Assembly (NCBI GenBank): GCA_036554605.1
Contig: DATBMY010000550.1
Span: 1 to 31,865, forward strand
Length of the DNA: 31,865 bases
Direction: 5' to 3'
DNA from: DATBMY01 sp036554605
GTDB lineage: Bacteria; Acidobacteriota; Blastocatellia; UBA7656
In this document: piece by piece, positions 22,735-30,583 of the stretch
How the letters are laid out: every line of letters begins with the position of its first letter
Position numbering within the stretch: position 1 is the stretch's first letter
The notes under the pieces: generated by a model
The model's input: only the letters and a program-made list of their open reading frames with translations
Told to the model about the DNA's origin: nothing
Database searches by the model: none
Position numbers and translations under genes: made by a program

Positions 22735-23541
22735 TCATAAGCAGCCGTCGCCGCCGGTTAGAAGTCTCGCCGCTGCCTCGTCCACCATCCAGACAAGGTT
22801 GCCCGCGCGCGCGTTTATCATCTGGCTCGGGTACTCTTCCGGGCGGCGCTCGCCTTCAATTACCTGCCTGAGAGCCTCGGCCTTGTCCGCGCCGGCCACT
22901 ATGAACGCGACGTTGCGGGCGTTATTGATTGCGTCAGCCGTAAAGGTGATGCGGTGCGCGCTCAGCTTGGGGACGTAGTTGTCGACAACGATACGGCCGC
23001 TCGCGCGCAGCGCATCGGTGCCGGGAAATAAAGATGCCGTGTGGGCGTCAGCGCCCATGCCGAGCAGTATGAGATCGAGCCGCGGCATAACGCTTATGCC
23101 CGCGCTCAAATAATCTTTATCCAATCTTGCCAGGGCTTTCACTATATCCGATTCGTAGCGAGCCGCCGCCGCGCGCGGCGGCTCGATTTCACCCGGTATG
23201 CGATGGACGTTTTCCGGAGGCGCGGGAACTCTTGATAAGAGCGTCTCGCGCGCCATGCGGTAATTACTGTCGGGATGACCGGGCGCAACGCATCGCTCGT
23301 CGCCCCAGAAGAAATGTATCGAGCGCCACGGCACTGTGCTCGAGTAAGGCTCTCCGGCCAGAAGCGTATACATCGCGCGCGGGGTCGAGCCGCCCGATAG
23401 CGCCACTGTGAAAACGCCGTTTTCATTAACGTATTTACCTGCCAGCTCGGCGAATCTGCCAGCCGCCGCAAAGGCAAGCTCGCTCGCGTCCGTATAAATC
23501 TCAATTAGCGCGCCGCCCGCGCTCAAGCTCCTTGCTGGCAT
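22735..23541 (-). CDS. pgl: 6-phosphogluconolactonase
   Basis: 268 aa. It hydrolyses 6-phosphogluconolactone to 6-phosphogluconate, linking zwf and gnd. Signatures are TVALSGGSTPRAMYTLL (45-61), HFFWGDERCVAPGHPDSNY (76-94) and LGMGADAHTASLFPG (160-174). In the last of these the usual GMGxDGHTAS has Ala for Gly before His, a small change. The reading frame stays open far upstream, but that part overlaps pgi in another frame and is spurious. ATG 23541, 11 bp after the pgi stop, gives the family-length N-terminus. A TTG two codons earlier is an alternative. It is second in the operon. Confidence 0.95.
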   Translation of the reverse strand: MPARSLSAGGALIEIYTDASELAFAAAGRFAELAGKYVNENGVFTVALSGGSTPRAMYTLLAGEPYSSTVPWRSIHFFWGDERCVAPGHPDSNYRMARETLLSRVPAPPENVHRIPGEIEPPRAAAARYESDIVKALARLDKDYLSAGISVMPRLDLILLGMGADAHTASLFPGTDALRASGRIVVDNYVPKLSAHRITFTADAINNARNVAFIVAGADKAEALRQVIEGERRPEEYPSQMINARAGNLVWMVDEAAARLLTGGDGCL

Positions 23542-23552
23542 CTTCAAGACCT

Positions 23553-25319
23553 TTACCCGCTCGGCGGGAAGTTTCGCCGGATTATCTCGAAAAGCTCGGC
23601 AAGGCCCGCGATCACGTTCTGCCCGAGATGCACGCGAATGGCGCGACGGCCGCGGCTCGCGAGCGACTCGTAGTCCCCGAGCGCCTGCGCTTGCTTCAGA
23701 ACACCGAACGTGAACGGCTCGCCGCGAATCTCTACGTCGCGGGCGTCGTCCGCGGTTACTTGAATGAAAACCCCGCTGGGCGGGCCCCCTTTGTGAAGCT
23801 GCCCGGTCGAATGCAAGAAGCGCGGGCCGTACCCGGTCGTTGTGGCTATACGAAGCGCGTCGCGCAGGTGATGGCGAATCTGCTGTATCAACTGCTCGTG
23901 TGCCGCCGTCTCCTGTATGTAATCGAGCAGCGCGACGTAATCTCCCGCGCCCGCCCGCTTGAGATGCGCAACTATCAACGCTTCGGCCGATGTCGCATTG
24001 CCTAACTGATCGCGAGTCTCTGATTCGCAATAAACCCTCAGCCCGTCGCTTTCTGCCGCAAGCTCTTGCTCGGGCAGCGACCCGTTCTGTTTGTAATAAT
24101 CGAGCAGCCTCTTCGTATTGTCTTTGCTCTCCTGGACGTTCGGCTGATCGAATGGATTTATCCCGAGGCACGCGCCCGCCAGGGCCGTCGCCATCTCCCA
24201 TACATAAAACTCCTGGCCCAGATCGAGCGGGTCGTTAAGCATACGTCGCGCGACCGGATGCCCGAAGGATTCGAGCGCGCGCAACCGTCGTTCAGTCTCT
24301 TCGTCGAGCGGGCCGGCGCTTATGCTCACAAAGAGCCTGTCGTCGCCATAGACCTCGGGCGGACCGAGCTGCTCGCCCGCGACCGGGACTATCCCGCGCC
24401 CCTGCTTGCCGGTGCTTTCCGCGACCAGTTGCTCGATCCACAGGCCGAGCGATTCGAGATCGCTCGATATGACGAGCGTGAGCTTGTCCCTCCCTTCGCC
24501 CGCAAGCGCGCCCATGAGCGCGCCGAGGCTTGCCGCCGGGTTTTCATTTATCGGCTTATCGGGCGAGCAGGTCTTCATCATGCTTTGGGTCCGCTCCAGC
24601 ATAACGCGCGCGTCGAGCCCCGCAACCGCGGCCGGAACCATGCCGAAAAGCGATAGCGCGGAATAGCGCCCGCCGATGTCGGCCGGGTTGAGAAAGATGC
24701 GGCGGAAATTGTCTGCTCGCGCCATCGATTCCATAAGGGTGCCGGGGTCGGTAATTGCTACGAAGTTCTCTCCCGCCCGCTCGCCCTTTACTTCACGCGC
24801 GCGATTGAAGAAGTACTTATAAAACATCAGCGGCTCGGTCGTGGTGCCCGATTTGCTCGCTACAATGAAAAGCGTCCTTTCGATATTTATGCTTTCCTCC
24901 GTCGCGCGGACCGTCGCGGGGTCCGTGCTGTCGAGAACCATAAGCCCCGGAAATCCTTCAATGCGGCCGAACGTCCGCCTGAAGACTTCGGGGCAAAGGC
25001 TGCTGCCGCCCATCCCGAGCAGTAAGACGTGCGTAAATCCGGCCTCGCGCACTTCGCGGGCAAACTCCTCAAGCTCGCCCGCGCGCTCAAGCGACGCTTC
25101 CGGAACCTCGATCCACCCGAGCGCGTTTTCGATTATCTTCTTATGCGCTTCGTCCGTCTTCCAAAGACCGGCGTCCTTCGACCATACGCGGTGAATCCAT
25201 TGCTCGTCGTCCATGCGCTTGAGCGCGTTATGCACGTGCTCGGAGTAAGGGCCCGGATTGATCAGCTGGCTTGTGAGCGCGCCGCTGCCGCGCGCGTGCC
25301 GGGTCGGATGCTCGCTCAT
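23553..25319 (-). CDS. pgi: Glucose-6-phosphate isomerase
   Basis: 588 aa. It interconverts glucose-6-phosphate and fructose-6-phosphate, feeding the oxidative pentose phosphate branch. The SIS-fold motifs LGMGGSSLCPEVFRR (101-115) and SKSGTTTEP (155-163) are clear. The sequence type, including RVWSKDAGLWKTDEAHKKII (44-63), resembles the isomerase half of transaldolase-isomerase fusion proteins; here the transaldolase half is absent and no transaldolase gene lies nearby. The ATG is supported by AAGGAGGA about 5 bases upstream. A weak promoter-like pair (TTGCGC at 25363-25368, CATCAT at 25340-25345, reading leftwards, 17-bp spacer) lies in the 188-bp gap. First gene of pgi-pgl-gnd-zwf-opcA-channel. 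Confidence 0.95.
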   Translation of the reverse strand: MSEHPTRHARGSGALTSQLINPGPYSEHVHNALKRMDDEQWIHRVWSKDAGLWKTDEAHKKIIENALGWIEVPEASLERAGELEEFAREVREAGFTHVLLLGMGGSSLCPEVFRRTFGRIEGFPGLMVLDSTDPATVRATEESINIERTLFIVASKSGTTTEPLMFYKYFFNRAREVKGERAGENFVAITDPGTLMESMARADNFRRIFLNPADIGGRYSALSLFGMVPAAVAGLDARVMLERTQSMMKTCSPDKPINENPAASLGALMGALAGEGRDKLTLVISSDLESLGLWIEQLVAESTGKQGRGIVPVAGEQLGPPEVYGDDRLFVSISAGPLDEETERRLRALESFGHPVARRMLNDPLDLGQEFYVWEMATALAGACLGINPFDQPNVQESKDNTKRLLDYYKQNGSLPEQELAAESDGLRVYCESETRDQLGNATSAEALIVAHLKRAGAGDYVALLDYIQETAAHEQLIQQIRHHLRDALRIATTTGYGPRFLHSTGQLHKGGPPSGVFIQVTADDARDVEIRGEPFTFGVLKQAQALGDYESLASRGRRAIRVHLGQNVIAGLAELFEIIRRNFPPSG

Positions 25320-25373
25320 GCTTCCTCCTTTTCGCTAAGATGATGCCCTTTTTACGCACCGCGCGCAAAGAAA

Positions 25374-25496
25374 AGAGCGTGACAACTAACAAGAAAGTCC
25401 GGAGTCCTGTGTCCGAAGTCCGGAGTCAAAGGTTAAAGCAATCCCCGACTTCGGACTTCGGACACAGGACTCCGGACCCCTCTCCTGTCACGCTCT
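25374..25496 (-). terminator. Terminator-like stem with a heptad repeat in its loop
   Basis: An 11-bp perfect stem pairs 25374-25384 with 25486-25496. Read leftwards, its 3' arm is followed by TTTCTTT, as expected for a terminator of the 484-aa gene that ends at 25508. The 101-nt loop is filled by the AGTCCGG-type repeat, which itself folds into a longer hairpin. The arrangement looks like a repeat inserted into the loop of an older terminator. Confidence 0.5.
25396..25480. repeat. Degenerate 7-bp tandem repeat in perfect inverted arms (AGTCCGG type)
   Basis: The left arm (25396-25430) reads AGTCCGG, AGTCCTG, TGTCCGA, AGTCCGG and AGTCAAA. The right arm (25446-25480) reads CGACTTC, GGACTTC, GGACACA, GGACTCC and GGACCCC. 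Positions 25397-25420 and 25454-25477 are a perfect 24-bp inverted repeat, extendable to 31 bp with one mismatch, around a 19-nt loop (25428-25446). This is the same 7-bp period as the repeats at 22-100 and 8752-8850 with a different unit. Confidence 0.8.
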
Positions 25497-25507
25497 GTTT
25501 ACGGCTC

Positions 25508-26962
25508 TTATTTTTTTGTGGCGCCGATGATGGCGCGCGCCGCCTTCTCGATCATCGGAGTGATTATATCTTCGCCGTCCCGCTTGGCCTTTGCCTTGTC
25601 GCTGTTGGCAAGCAATATGCGCGCGTCAGCGGCCGACTGCAGAGTATAATCCAATCCAACTTCGTCCTTCGACTTTATCGCGCCCGAAAGCTCGGCGGTC
25701 GTGTAGATGGCTGTTCGAGCCGCGGCTCGCGCGGCCGCTCCGCCTGCGCTGCCGCCATAAGGAATATGGCCCGCCGCGCTGCCCGCGACACTGCCCAGCG
25801 CCTTGCCGAACATGCCGCCGCCGCCCTTCTTCTGGCTGAAGCTCGAAATCAAAACGTAATCGCACTGGCTCTGTTGAGCCTCTTCTATCGCCTGTTCGAG
25901 AAGATTCGCGTTGAGCGAGACTACCTCAATCGTAGGCCCGTTGATGAAGCTCACGAACGTATTGCGCACCGCCTCGGCCGCCTGCTCGCCGGGCAGGCGC
26001 TCGGTGGTCTGGGTCCTGGGCAACATCACGCCTATGCGTATGGCGCCCGCTTTCTTCGGCGCGCTCGCGGCGGTCAATCCCGCGGAAACGGCCGCCGGAG
26101 CCGTCTTCGTGGCGCTTGAGGTATCGCCCCCCGCGCCCGCTCCGGTCCCCACATCGTTCGCGGAGGACATCGCCGCGCCCATGTAGAGTTCCTGCATGCT
26201 TTTGGCTTCCGTGTAGCCGGCGGGGATGTCGAACAGAGCCGCTTCGAGCGTGGCCGACGTCAGCTCTAATACCTCAATCGTCGAGCGAGAGGTTTCGCGC
26301 CCGTCATTGCCAAACATCACCGTCGTTTGAAGCAGCGGATAGCCCAGCTTCCCGTTGCCGGTAGTCTTCTGGCGATACTCGTCGACGCAGTCGGGCTTGC
26401 CAGCCCCGCCCCCGCTGGCATACTGGCGGCCCCACTGGCAGTCGACTCCGTATTCTAAATCGACGTACCACCCGTCCATCTCCATCTTCATCTTCGACGG
26501 GTTGCATGCGTCCGGGCTCGATTCCACCGTCATGGTGACCTTCAGGTGGCGGGCGGTCATGCCGAACATCTGTTTGCGCTCGCCCGTGTCGACCACATCA
26601 TAGGTCATTGTTACCACGCCGCCGCGCCTGCTCGTACCCTGCGGCCGGCCGATGAGCCCGCGTGAGGCGGCGCTGTCCGCACCGGCGCTCGCCCCCGTGT
26701 CGAAAGGCGTTATGAGATATGTGCGAGCCTTGTCGTTCAACTGTATGTTTCGGCGGAGATCGCACTGCACGATGGAGGCCATCTCCATCCCGCCCATGTT
26801 CTGCTCCGACCGCTGCCGGGCTTTCTTTATGTAGGTCGTGCCTTCGTAACTCTGGCCCGACATAGTAGTCTTCGTCTTAATCTTTATGTCAGCCGAAGCG
26901 ACCGTGGCCGCGCACAGAAGCGTAATGATCGCGCATATAGCCTTCAGATATTTTCCGTTCAT
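25508..26962 (-). CDS. Secreted protein of unknown function with glycine-zipper segment
   Basis: 484 aa, not assigned to a characterised family. Residues 1-24 are a signal peptide ending VASA. The N-terminal part (about 25-255) begins IKIKTKTTMSGQ and contains paired cysteines (C153, C175, C191). It resembles DUF4412-type periplasmic or outer-membrane-associated proteins. An Ala/Gly/Thr-rich linker spans about 262-306. The C-terminal part (about 307-484) has alternating strands and helices (IRIGVMLPR, CDYVLISSFSQ) somewhat like CsgG or nucleotide-binding-like secreted domains. It is interrupted by a Gly/Ala-rich zipper (about 380-411; GKALGSVAGSAAG) of the kind that inserts into or packs against membranes. 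The ribosome site GGGAG is very close to the ATG. A terminator-like stem follows. Confidence 0.8.
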   Translation of the reverse strand: MNGKYLKAICAIITLLCAATVASADIKIKTKTTMSGQSYEGTTYIKKARQRSEQNMGGMEMASIVQCDLRRNIQLNDKARTYLITPFDTGASAGADSAASRGLIGRPQGTSRRGGVVTMTYDVVDTGERKQMFGMTARHLKVTMTVESSPDACNPSKMKMEMDGWYVDLEYGVDCQWGRQYASGGGAGKPDCVDEYRQKTTGNGKLGYPLLQTTVMFGNDGRETSRSTIEVLELTSATLEAALFDIPAGYTEAKSMQELYMGAAMSSANDVGTGAGAGGDTSSATKTAPAAVSAGLTAASAPKKAGAIRIGVMLPRTQTTERLPGEQAAEAVRNTFVSFINGPTIEVVSLNANLLEQAIEEAQQSQCDYVLISSFSQKKGGGGMFGKALGSVAGSAAGHIPYGGSAGGAAARAAARTAIYTTAELSGAIKSKDEVGLDYTLQSAADARILLANSDKAKAKRDGEDIITPMIEKAARAIIGATKK

Positions 26963-27089
26963 ACTCCCTTTCCCTTTCCGTTGAGACCCGCGCCCGCGCT
27001 CTCAAAGATCGCGGCGGTGAAACTTGGTTATAAACATGGTGAGGTTTCCGGTATCAAAGCTCTTCGCATGTCACTCCAGGAGAAGTATT
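26963..27089 (-). promoter_or_regulatory. 127-bp gap upstream of the 484-aa protein gene
   Basis: This gap separates nagA from the 484-aa gene. It must hold the promoter of the latter unless the two are cotranscribed. I see no convincing -35/-10 pair and no strong hairpin after the nagA stop. Confidence 0.2.
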
Positions 27090-28277
27090 CTACCCCATCT
27101 CGCCTTCAATCATCGTGAACTTTATTTTGATCTCGTCGTCAAACGCGATGAGGTCGGCCCGCTTTCCTTCCTCGATTGAGCCGCGCTCTTCACTTATCCC
27201 CGCCACGCGCGCCGGCACAAGAGAAGCCATGCGCGAGGCGCTGTGCACCGGCACCCCAAGGCTCACCACGTTCTTGAGCGCCTCGCGCATGGTTATTACC
27301 GATCCCGCAATCGAGCCCGCCCCCGCTCCGCCCACAAGCGCGGTTATCCCGCCGCGCACCGCGATCTTTAAGTCCCAGACCGTGTACTCGCCCTCGCCAA
27401 GCCCCGTCGCCATTATCGCGTCGCTTATCAGCGCGATGCGGTCCTCGCTCTTCGACTGGATCATCAGCCGCAGCATAAGCGGGTGGATGTGATGAAAATC
27501 GGCTATGCAATCAATAGTCACGTCGCCGCGCACCAGCCCCCACGCGACCGCGCCCGGCTTGCGGTGGTGAAGCGGGTCGAGCGCGTTCGGAAAATGTGTG
27601 ATATGTCGCGCGCCCGCTTCGACCGCCCGGTCGAGCGTTTCTATGTCCGCCGCCGAATGGCCTATGAAAGGCCGCACCCCGCCGCGCGCTAGCTCGGCCG
27701 TAAGCTCCAGCCCGCCCTCGATTTCGGGCGCGAGCGTCATCAGCCGCGCCAGTTCTTTATGCTCTTCCTGTTTGCGACCCGTGAAAAGCTCAAGCGAGCG
27801 CGGGTCGCGCGTATAGGTTCTGAAGTGCTCGCGCTTGAGCGCGCCGCACTTGTGCGGGCTTACAAACGGCCCCTCAAAATGTATGCCGAGCACTCGCGCG
27901 CCCGCGCGCTTTTGCCCGCTCCCGGCAAATCGCTCTATGTTTTCAATAGCCTCGCGGTATCCCGCATCGCCCGTAGGCACGAAGGTGGGAAAATATCCGG
28001 TAACGCCTTCGCTCATCAGGAACTCGGATAAATGGCCCAGACCCTTCTCGTCGCTCGCCTGCGCGTCGACGCCCGCAGAGCCGTGTATATGTATGTCGAT
28101 CATTCCCGCGGCAAGATAATCGCCTCTACAATCGACTCTCTCTTCTTGCGCAAGACCGACGGGGGCCTGCTCGTCCGAGAATACCCGGGCGATGCGGCCG
28201 CCGCGCACAAGCAGGCTGCCGTTTGCAACCCGGCCGTCGAGGACCACTCTTGCGTTGTGTAAAAGAATCTGGCTCAT
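27090..28277 (-). CDS. nagA: N-acetylglucosamine-6-phosphate deacetylase
   Basis: 395 aa. It removes acetate from GlcNAc-6-phosphate, giving glucosamine-6-phosphate. The amidohydrolase metal motif is HIH (H63, H65 in AAGMIDIHIHGSAG). The catalytic glutamate is E135 in GIHFEGPFVSPHKCGAL. Further residues are H207 (FIGHSAAD), H228 with the substrate loop HFPNALDPLHHRKPGAV, and D286 (LISDAIMATG). The ATG at 28277 overlaps the murQ stop as TGATG, so translation is probably coupled; a TTG one codon earlier is less likely. With murQ it forms a short cell-wall recycling pair: MurQ makes GlcNAc-6-P from MurNAc-6-P and NagA takes it onward. No nagB or MurNAc kinase is in the window. Confidence 0.95.
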   Translation of the reverse strand: MSQILLHNARVVLDGRVANGSLLVRGGRIARVFSDEQAPVGLAQEERVDCRGDYLAAGMIDIHIHGSAGVDAQASDEKGLGHLSEFLMSEGVTGYFPTFVPTGDAGYREAIENIERFAGSGQKRAGARVLGIHFEGPFVSPHKCGALKREHFRTYTRDPRSLELFTGRKQEEHKELARLMTLAPEIEGGLELTAELARGGVRPFIGHSAADIETLDRAVEAGARHITHFPNALDPLHHRKPGAVAWGLVRGDVTIDCIADFHHIHPLMLRLMIQSKSEDRIALISDAIMATGLGEGEYTVWDLKIAVRGGITALVGGAGAGSIAGSVITMREALKNVVSLGVPVHSASRMASLVPARVAGISEERGSIEEGKRADLIAFDDEIKIKFTMIEGEMG

Positions 28278-29170
28278 CAACGATTGAGATGGTCGAGCGC
28301 GCGACGGACCGAGTTGTTGTAATCGCGCAGCATCGTCACCGCCTCCTCTCTTGAAAGCCCTCCGCGAGCAATAAGGAGCGCCACCCGCAGGTCTCGCCCC
28401 GCCTCTTCGAATACTTCTGTCGCGCGGTCCGCGTCGAGCCCGGTCTCTTCGGCGAGTATCAGCCGGGCCCGCCGCACCAGTTTTTCATTGGTCGCCTGTA
28501 CGTTGGACATGAGGTTGCCGAAGACCAGCCCCAGCCTGATCATCGTCGCGGTCGAAAGCATGTTGAGCACCATCTTCTGCGCGGTGCCCGCTTTCATGCG
28601 CGACGATCCGGCGATGACTTCCGGCCCGACCACCGGGGCTATGGCAACGTCGGCCGCCTCGACCATTCTGGATTCGGGATTGCAGACGACGGCGATGGCG
28701 GCCGCGCCCGTCCGTTTTGCGTGTTCGATTGCGCCGAGCGTATAGGGGGTATTGCCGCTTGCGGATATTGCGACTACCGCGTCTTGCGGCGTCAGGCGCG
28801 CCGCGTCGAGATCGCGCGCGGCCTGTGTGGGGTCGTCTTCGGCCGCTTCGATGGCGCTTCTGAGCGCCCTTTCGCCGCCCGCGATTATCCCTTGAACAAG
28901 GTCGGGCGATACGCCGAAAGTGGGCGGGCACTCTGAAGCGTCCAGCACTCCGAGCCGCCCGCTCGTCCCGCTGCCGATATAAAAGAGCCGCCCGCCTCCG
29001 CCGAGTCTCGCCGAGATGATCTCTACGGCTTCGGCCACCAGCGGAAGCACGCGCGAGATGGCCTCGGCCACGAGCCTGTCCTCTTCGTTTATGAGCGTGA
29101 CTATCTCGAGCGCGCTTCGGCGGTCTATGTCCTTGGTCCTGGGATTGGCTTGCTCGGTGATGGGTTTCAT
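28277..29170 (-). CDS. murQ: N-acetylmuramic acid 6-phosphate etherase
   Basis: 297 aa. It cleaves the lactyl ether of MurNAc-6-phosphate, giving GlcNAc-6-phosphate and D-lactate during peptidoglycan recycling. SIS-fold signatures are FYIGSGTSGRLGVLDASE (63-80) followed by CPPTFG, with E80 at the position of the catalytic Glu83 of the E. coli enzyme, and AIEAAEDD (107-113) carrying the second acidic residue. The block MKAGTAQKMVLNMLSTATMI is highly conserved in the family. It is cytoplasmic and of normal length. A 93-bp gap separates it from the upstream TlpA gene and should contain its promoter, but no clear hexamers were recognised. The stop codon is shared with the nagA start. Confidence 0.97.
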   Translation of the reverse strand: MKPITEQANPRTKDIDRRSALEIVTLINEEDRLVAEAISRVLPLVAEAVEIISARLGGGGRLFYIGSGTSGRLGVLDASECPPTFGVSPDLVQGIIAGGERALRSAIEAAEDDPTQAARDLDAARLTPQDAVVAISASGNTPYTLGAIEHAKRTGAAAIAVVCNPESRMVEAADVAIAPVVGPEVIAGSSRMKAGTAQKMVLNMLSTATMIRLGLVFGNLMSNVQATNEKLVRRARLILAEETGLDADRATEVFEEAGRDLRVALLIARGGLSREEAVTMLRDYNNSVRRALDHLNR

Positions 29171-29263
29171 TGTTCGACTTCTGGAGAGATAGAGTAATCG
29201 CCAGAGCTTCTATAAAGATTTCGCTCCCACGAAGCTCACTCTTAAGACGCGGTCCGTACTCCG

Positions 29264-29941
29264 CTAGAGCAATTGCTTGATGTCGTTTTCAAAGACTTCC
29301 TTCGGCCGCAGGCCCACGTATTGCCTCACGGTCCGGCCCTGCCGGTCAATGATGTAGGTGGTCGGATAGCCCTGTCCGAGCGGGTAGCTGCCGAGCGCCT
29401 TGAAATCATTTACCATCCATATGGTGTAATTAATTCCGAACTGCTGCATGAAAGGCGGCACCGCCGCCGCGCCGCCGCCCCCGCGCGCGTCAACCGGGTC
29501 GAGCGACACGCCTATCACTTCGAGCCCCTTGTCTCGATACTCATCCTGTAGCGCTATGAAATCGGGTATGCCTCTGCGGCACGGAGGGCACCACGTGGTC
29601 CACAGGTCTACTATTACGACTTTGCCGCGATATCCCTCAAGACTCTTGTCGAGATCAGCGGTCACGGCGGGCGCTGCCGTGGAACTGGCCGTGGAAGCCG
29701 ATTTCGCCGGGTTCGCGGCCGAAGGCTGGCCGCCTCCGGAAGTGCCGGTCGACGGCTGAGCAGGCTTGCTCGTCGAAAGCCGGTCGTCCGAGCCGCTTCC
29801 CTCGGCGGGTTTCGATTCGGGCCCGCCCGGAGAGAAAGCGAAGATCGCTGCCGTGACCGCCACGCCGGCGATCAATAAGACGACGGAAGCGATTACCCAC
29901 GCGCGCTGGTTAGATTCTTGCGGCGGTGCTGTTTTCTTCAT
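29264..29941 (-). CDS. Membrane-anchored TlpA/ResA-like thioredoxin-fold protein (copy 2)
   Basis: 225 aa. A single N-terminal membrane helix (about 14-36) is followed by a Ser/Thr/Ala/Gly-rich flexible linker (about 40-95) and a periplasmic thioredoxin domain with the active site W-C-P-P-C (CPPC 118-121). The cis-Pro region appears as GYPTTYIIDRQG. TlpA/ResA proteins reduce disulfides outside the cytoplasm, for example in apocytochrome c before heme attachment. The neighbouring upstream gene is a clear paralogue (shared KGLEVIGVS/DQGLEVVGVS, INYxIW, ENDIKxLL ends), so the pair arose by tandem duplication. It starts 4 bp after the copy 1 stop, an operon arrangement. A Gly-rich insert (ARGGGGAAA) is specific to this copy. 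Confidence 0.9.
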   Translation of the reverse strand: MKKTAPPQESNQRAWVIASVVLLIAGVAVTAAIFAFSPGGPESKPAEGSGSDDRLSTSKPAQPSTGTSGGGQPSAANPAKSASTASSTAAPAVTADLDKSLEGYRGKVVIVDLWTTWCPPCRRGIPDFIALQDEYRDKGLEVIGVSLDPVDARGGGGAAAVPPFMQQFGINYTIWMVNDFKALGSYPLGQGYPTTYIIDRQGRTVRQYVGLRPKEVFENDIKQLL

Positions 29942-29945
29942 GACT

Positions 29946-30467
29946 TTAAAGAAGCTTTTTTATGTCGTTTTCGTAAACCGATTTTTGCGGCGGCGAATCA
30001 TATCTCTTCACTACCTTGCCCTCGCGGTCGATCAGGTAGCTTAGAGGTATGGCGTTTGTGACTATCGGGTACTTGTTAAGAGCGTCCTTGTTGCTAACGA
30101 GCCATATCTTGTAATTGATCTTGGTCGATTCGGCGAACGACGAGACAGCCTTTATGTCGCCGCCTCCCGTCATGGGATCAATCGAGACGCCGACGACTTC
30201 AAGCCCCTGATCGCCATAACTTTTCTGAAGCTCGATCAAGTCCGGAATGCTTCTGCGGCACGGGCCGCACCATGTGGCCCAGATGTCGAGCAGCACTACC
30301 TTGCCTTTCAGATCTTCGACGCTTCGGCCGACATCGCTGACCATCGAAGGAGCCGACGGCTCCGAGCTTGAAGAACACCCGGCGGCCGGCAGGATCACGG
30401 CGGCCGCCAAAAGTCCTATCAAGATGCCGGTCTTCGATATTATAGTCTTGCTCTTTGATCGCAACAT
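29946..30467 (-). CDS. TlpA/ResA-like thioredoxin-fold lipoprotein (copy 1)
   Basis: 173 aa from the chosen start. An N-terminal signal with lipobox AAGC (C31) followed by a Ser-rich stretch indicates a periplasm-facing lipoprotein. The thioredoxin domain has W-C-G-P-C (CGPC 67-70), and IPLSYLIDREGK marks the cis-Pro strand. It is probably an extracytoplasmic disulfide reductase. ATG 30467 is preferred over the upstream ATG 30512 because GAGGAG lies just before it and it gives a standard lipoprotein signal length. It has a different active-site dipeptide (GP) from copy 2 (PP), suggesting different redox potential or partner. It is first of the two-gene unit; the gap upstream (30468-30583) shows no convincing promoter. 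Confidence 0.88.
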   Translation of the reverse strand: MLRSKSKTIISKTGILIGLLAAAVILPAAGCSSSSEPSAPSMVSDVGRSVEDLKGKVVLLDIWATWCGPCRRSIPDLIELQKSYGDQGLEVVGVSIDPMTGGGDIKAVSSFAESTKINYKIWLVSNKDALNKYPIVTNAIPLSYLIDREGKVVKRYDSPPQKSVYENDIKKLL

Positions 30468-30583
30468 CGCTCTCCTCATAACCCTGAAATAAATGTAAAA
30501 GATTTTAAACAAGCCGGGGGCGTAAGTGAAAGCTTAACACGAAACCCCGGTAAAGATGAACAGTCCTGATTTTGCGCCCGGCG

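Noticed and set aside
23542..24201. Upstream part of the long open frame containing pgl
   Set aside because: Overlaps pgi in another frame and has Arg/Ser-rich shadow composition; the real pgl start is ATG 23541.
25396..25480. CRISPR-like or IS terminal repeats
   Set aside because: Contiguous 7-bp units without spacers, no cas genes and no transposase between the arms.
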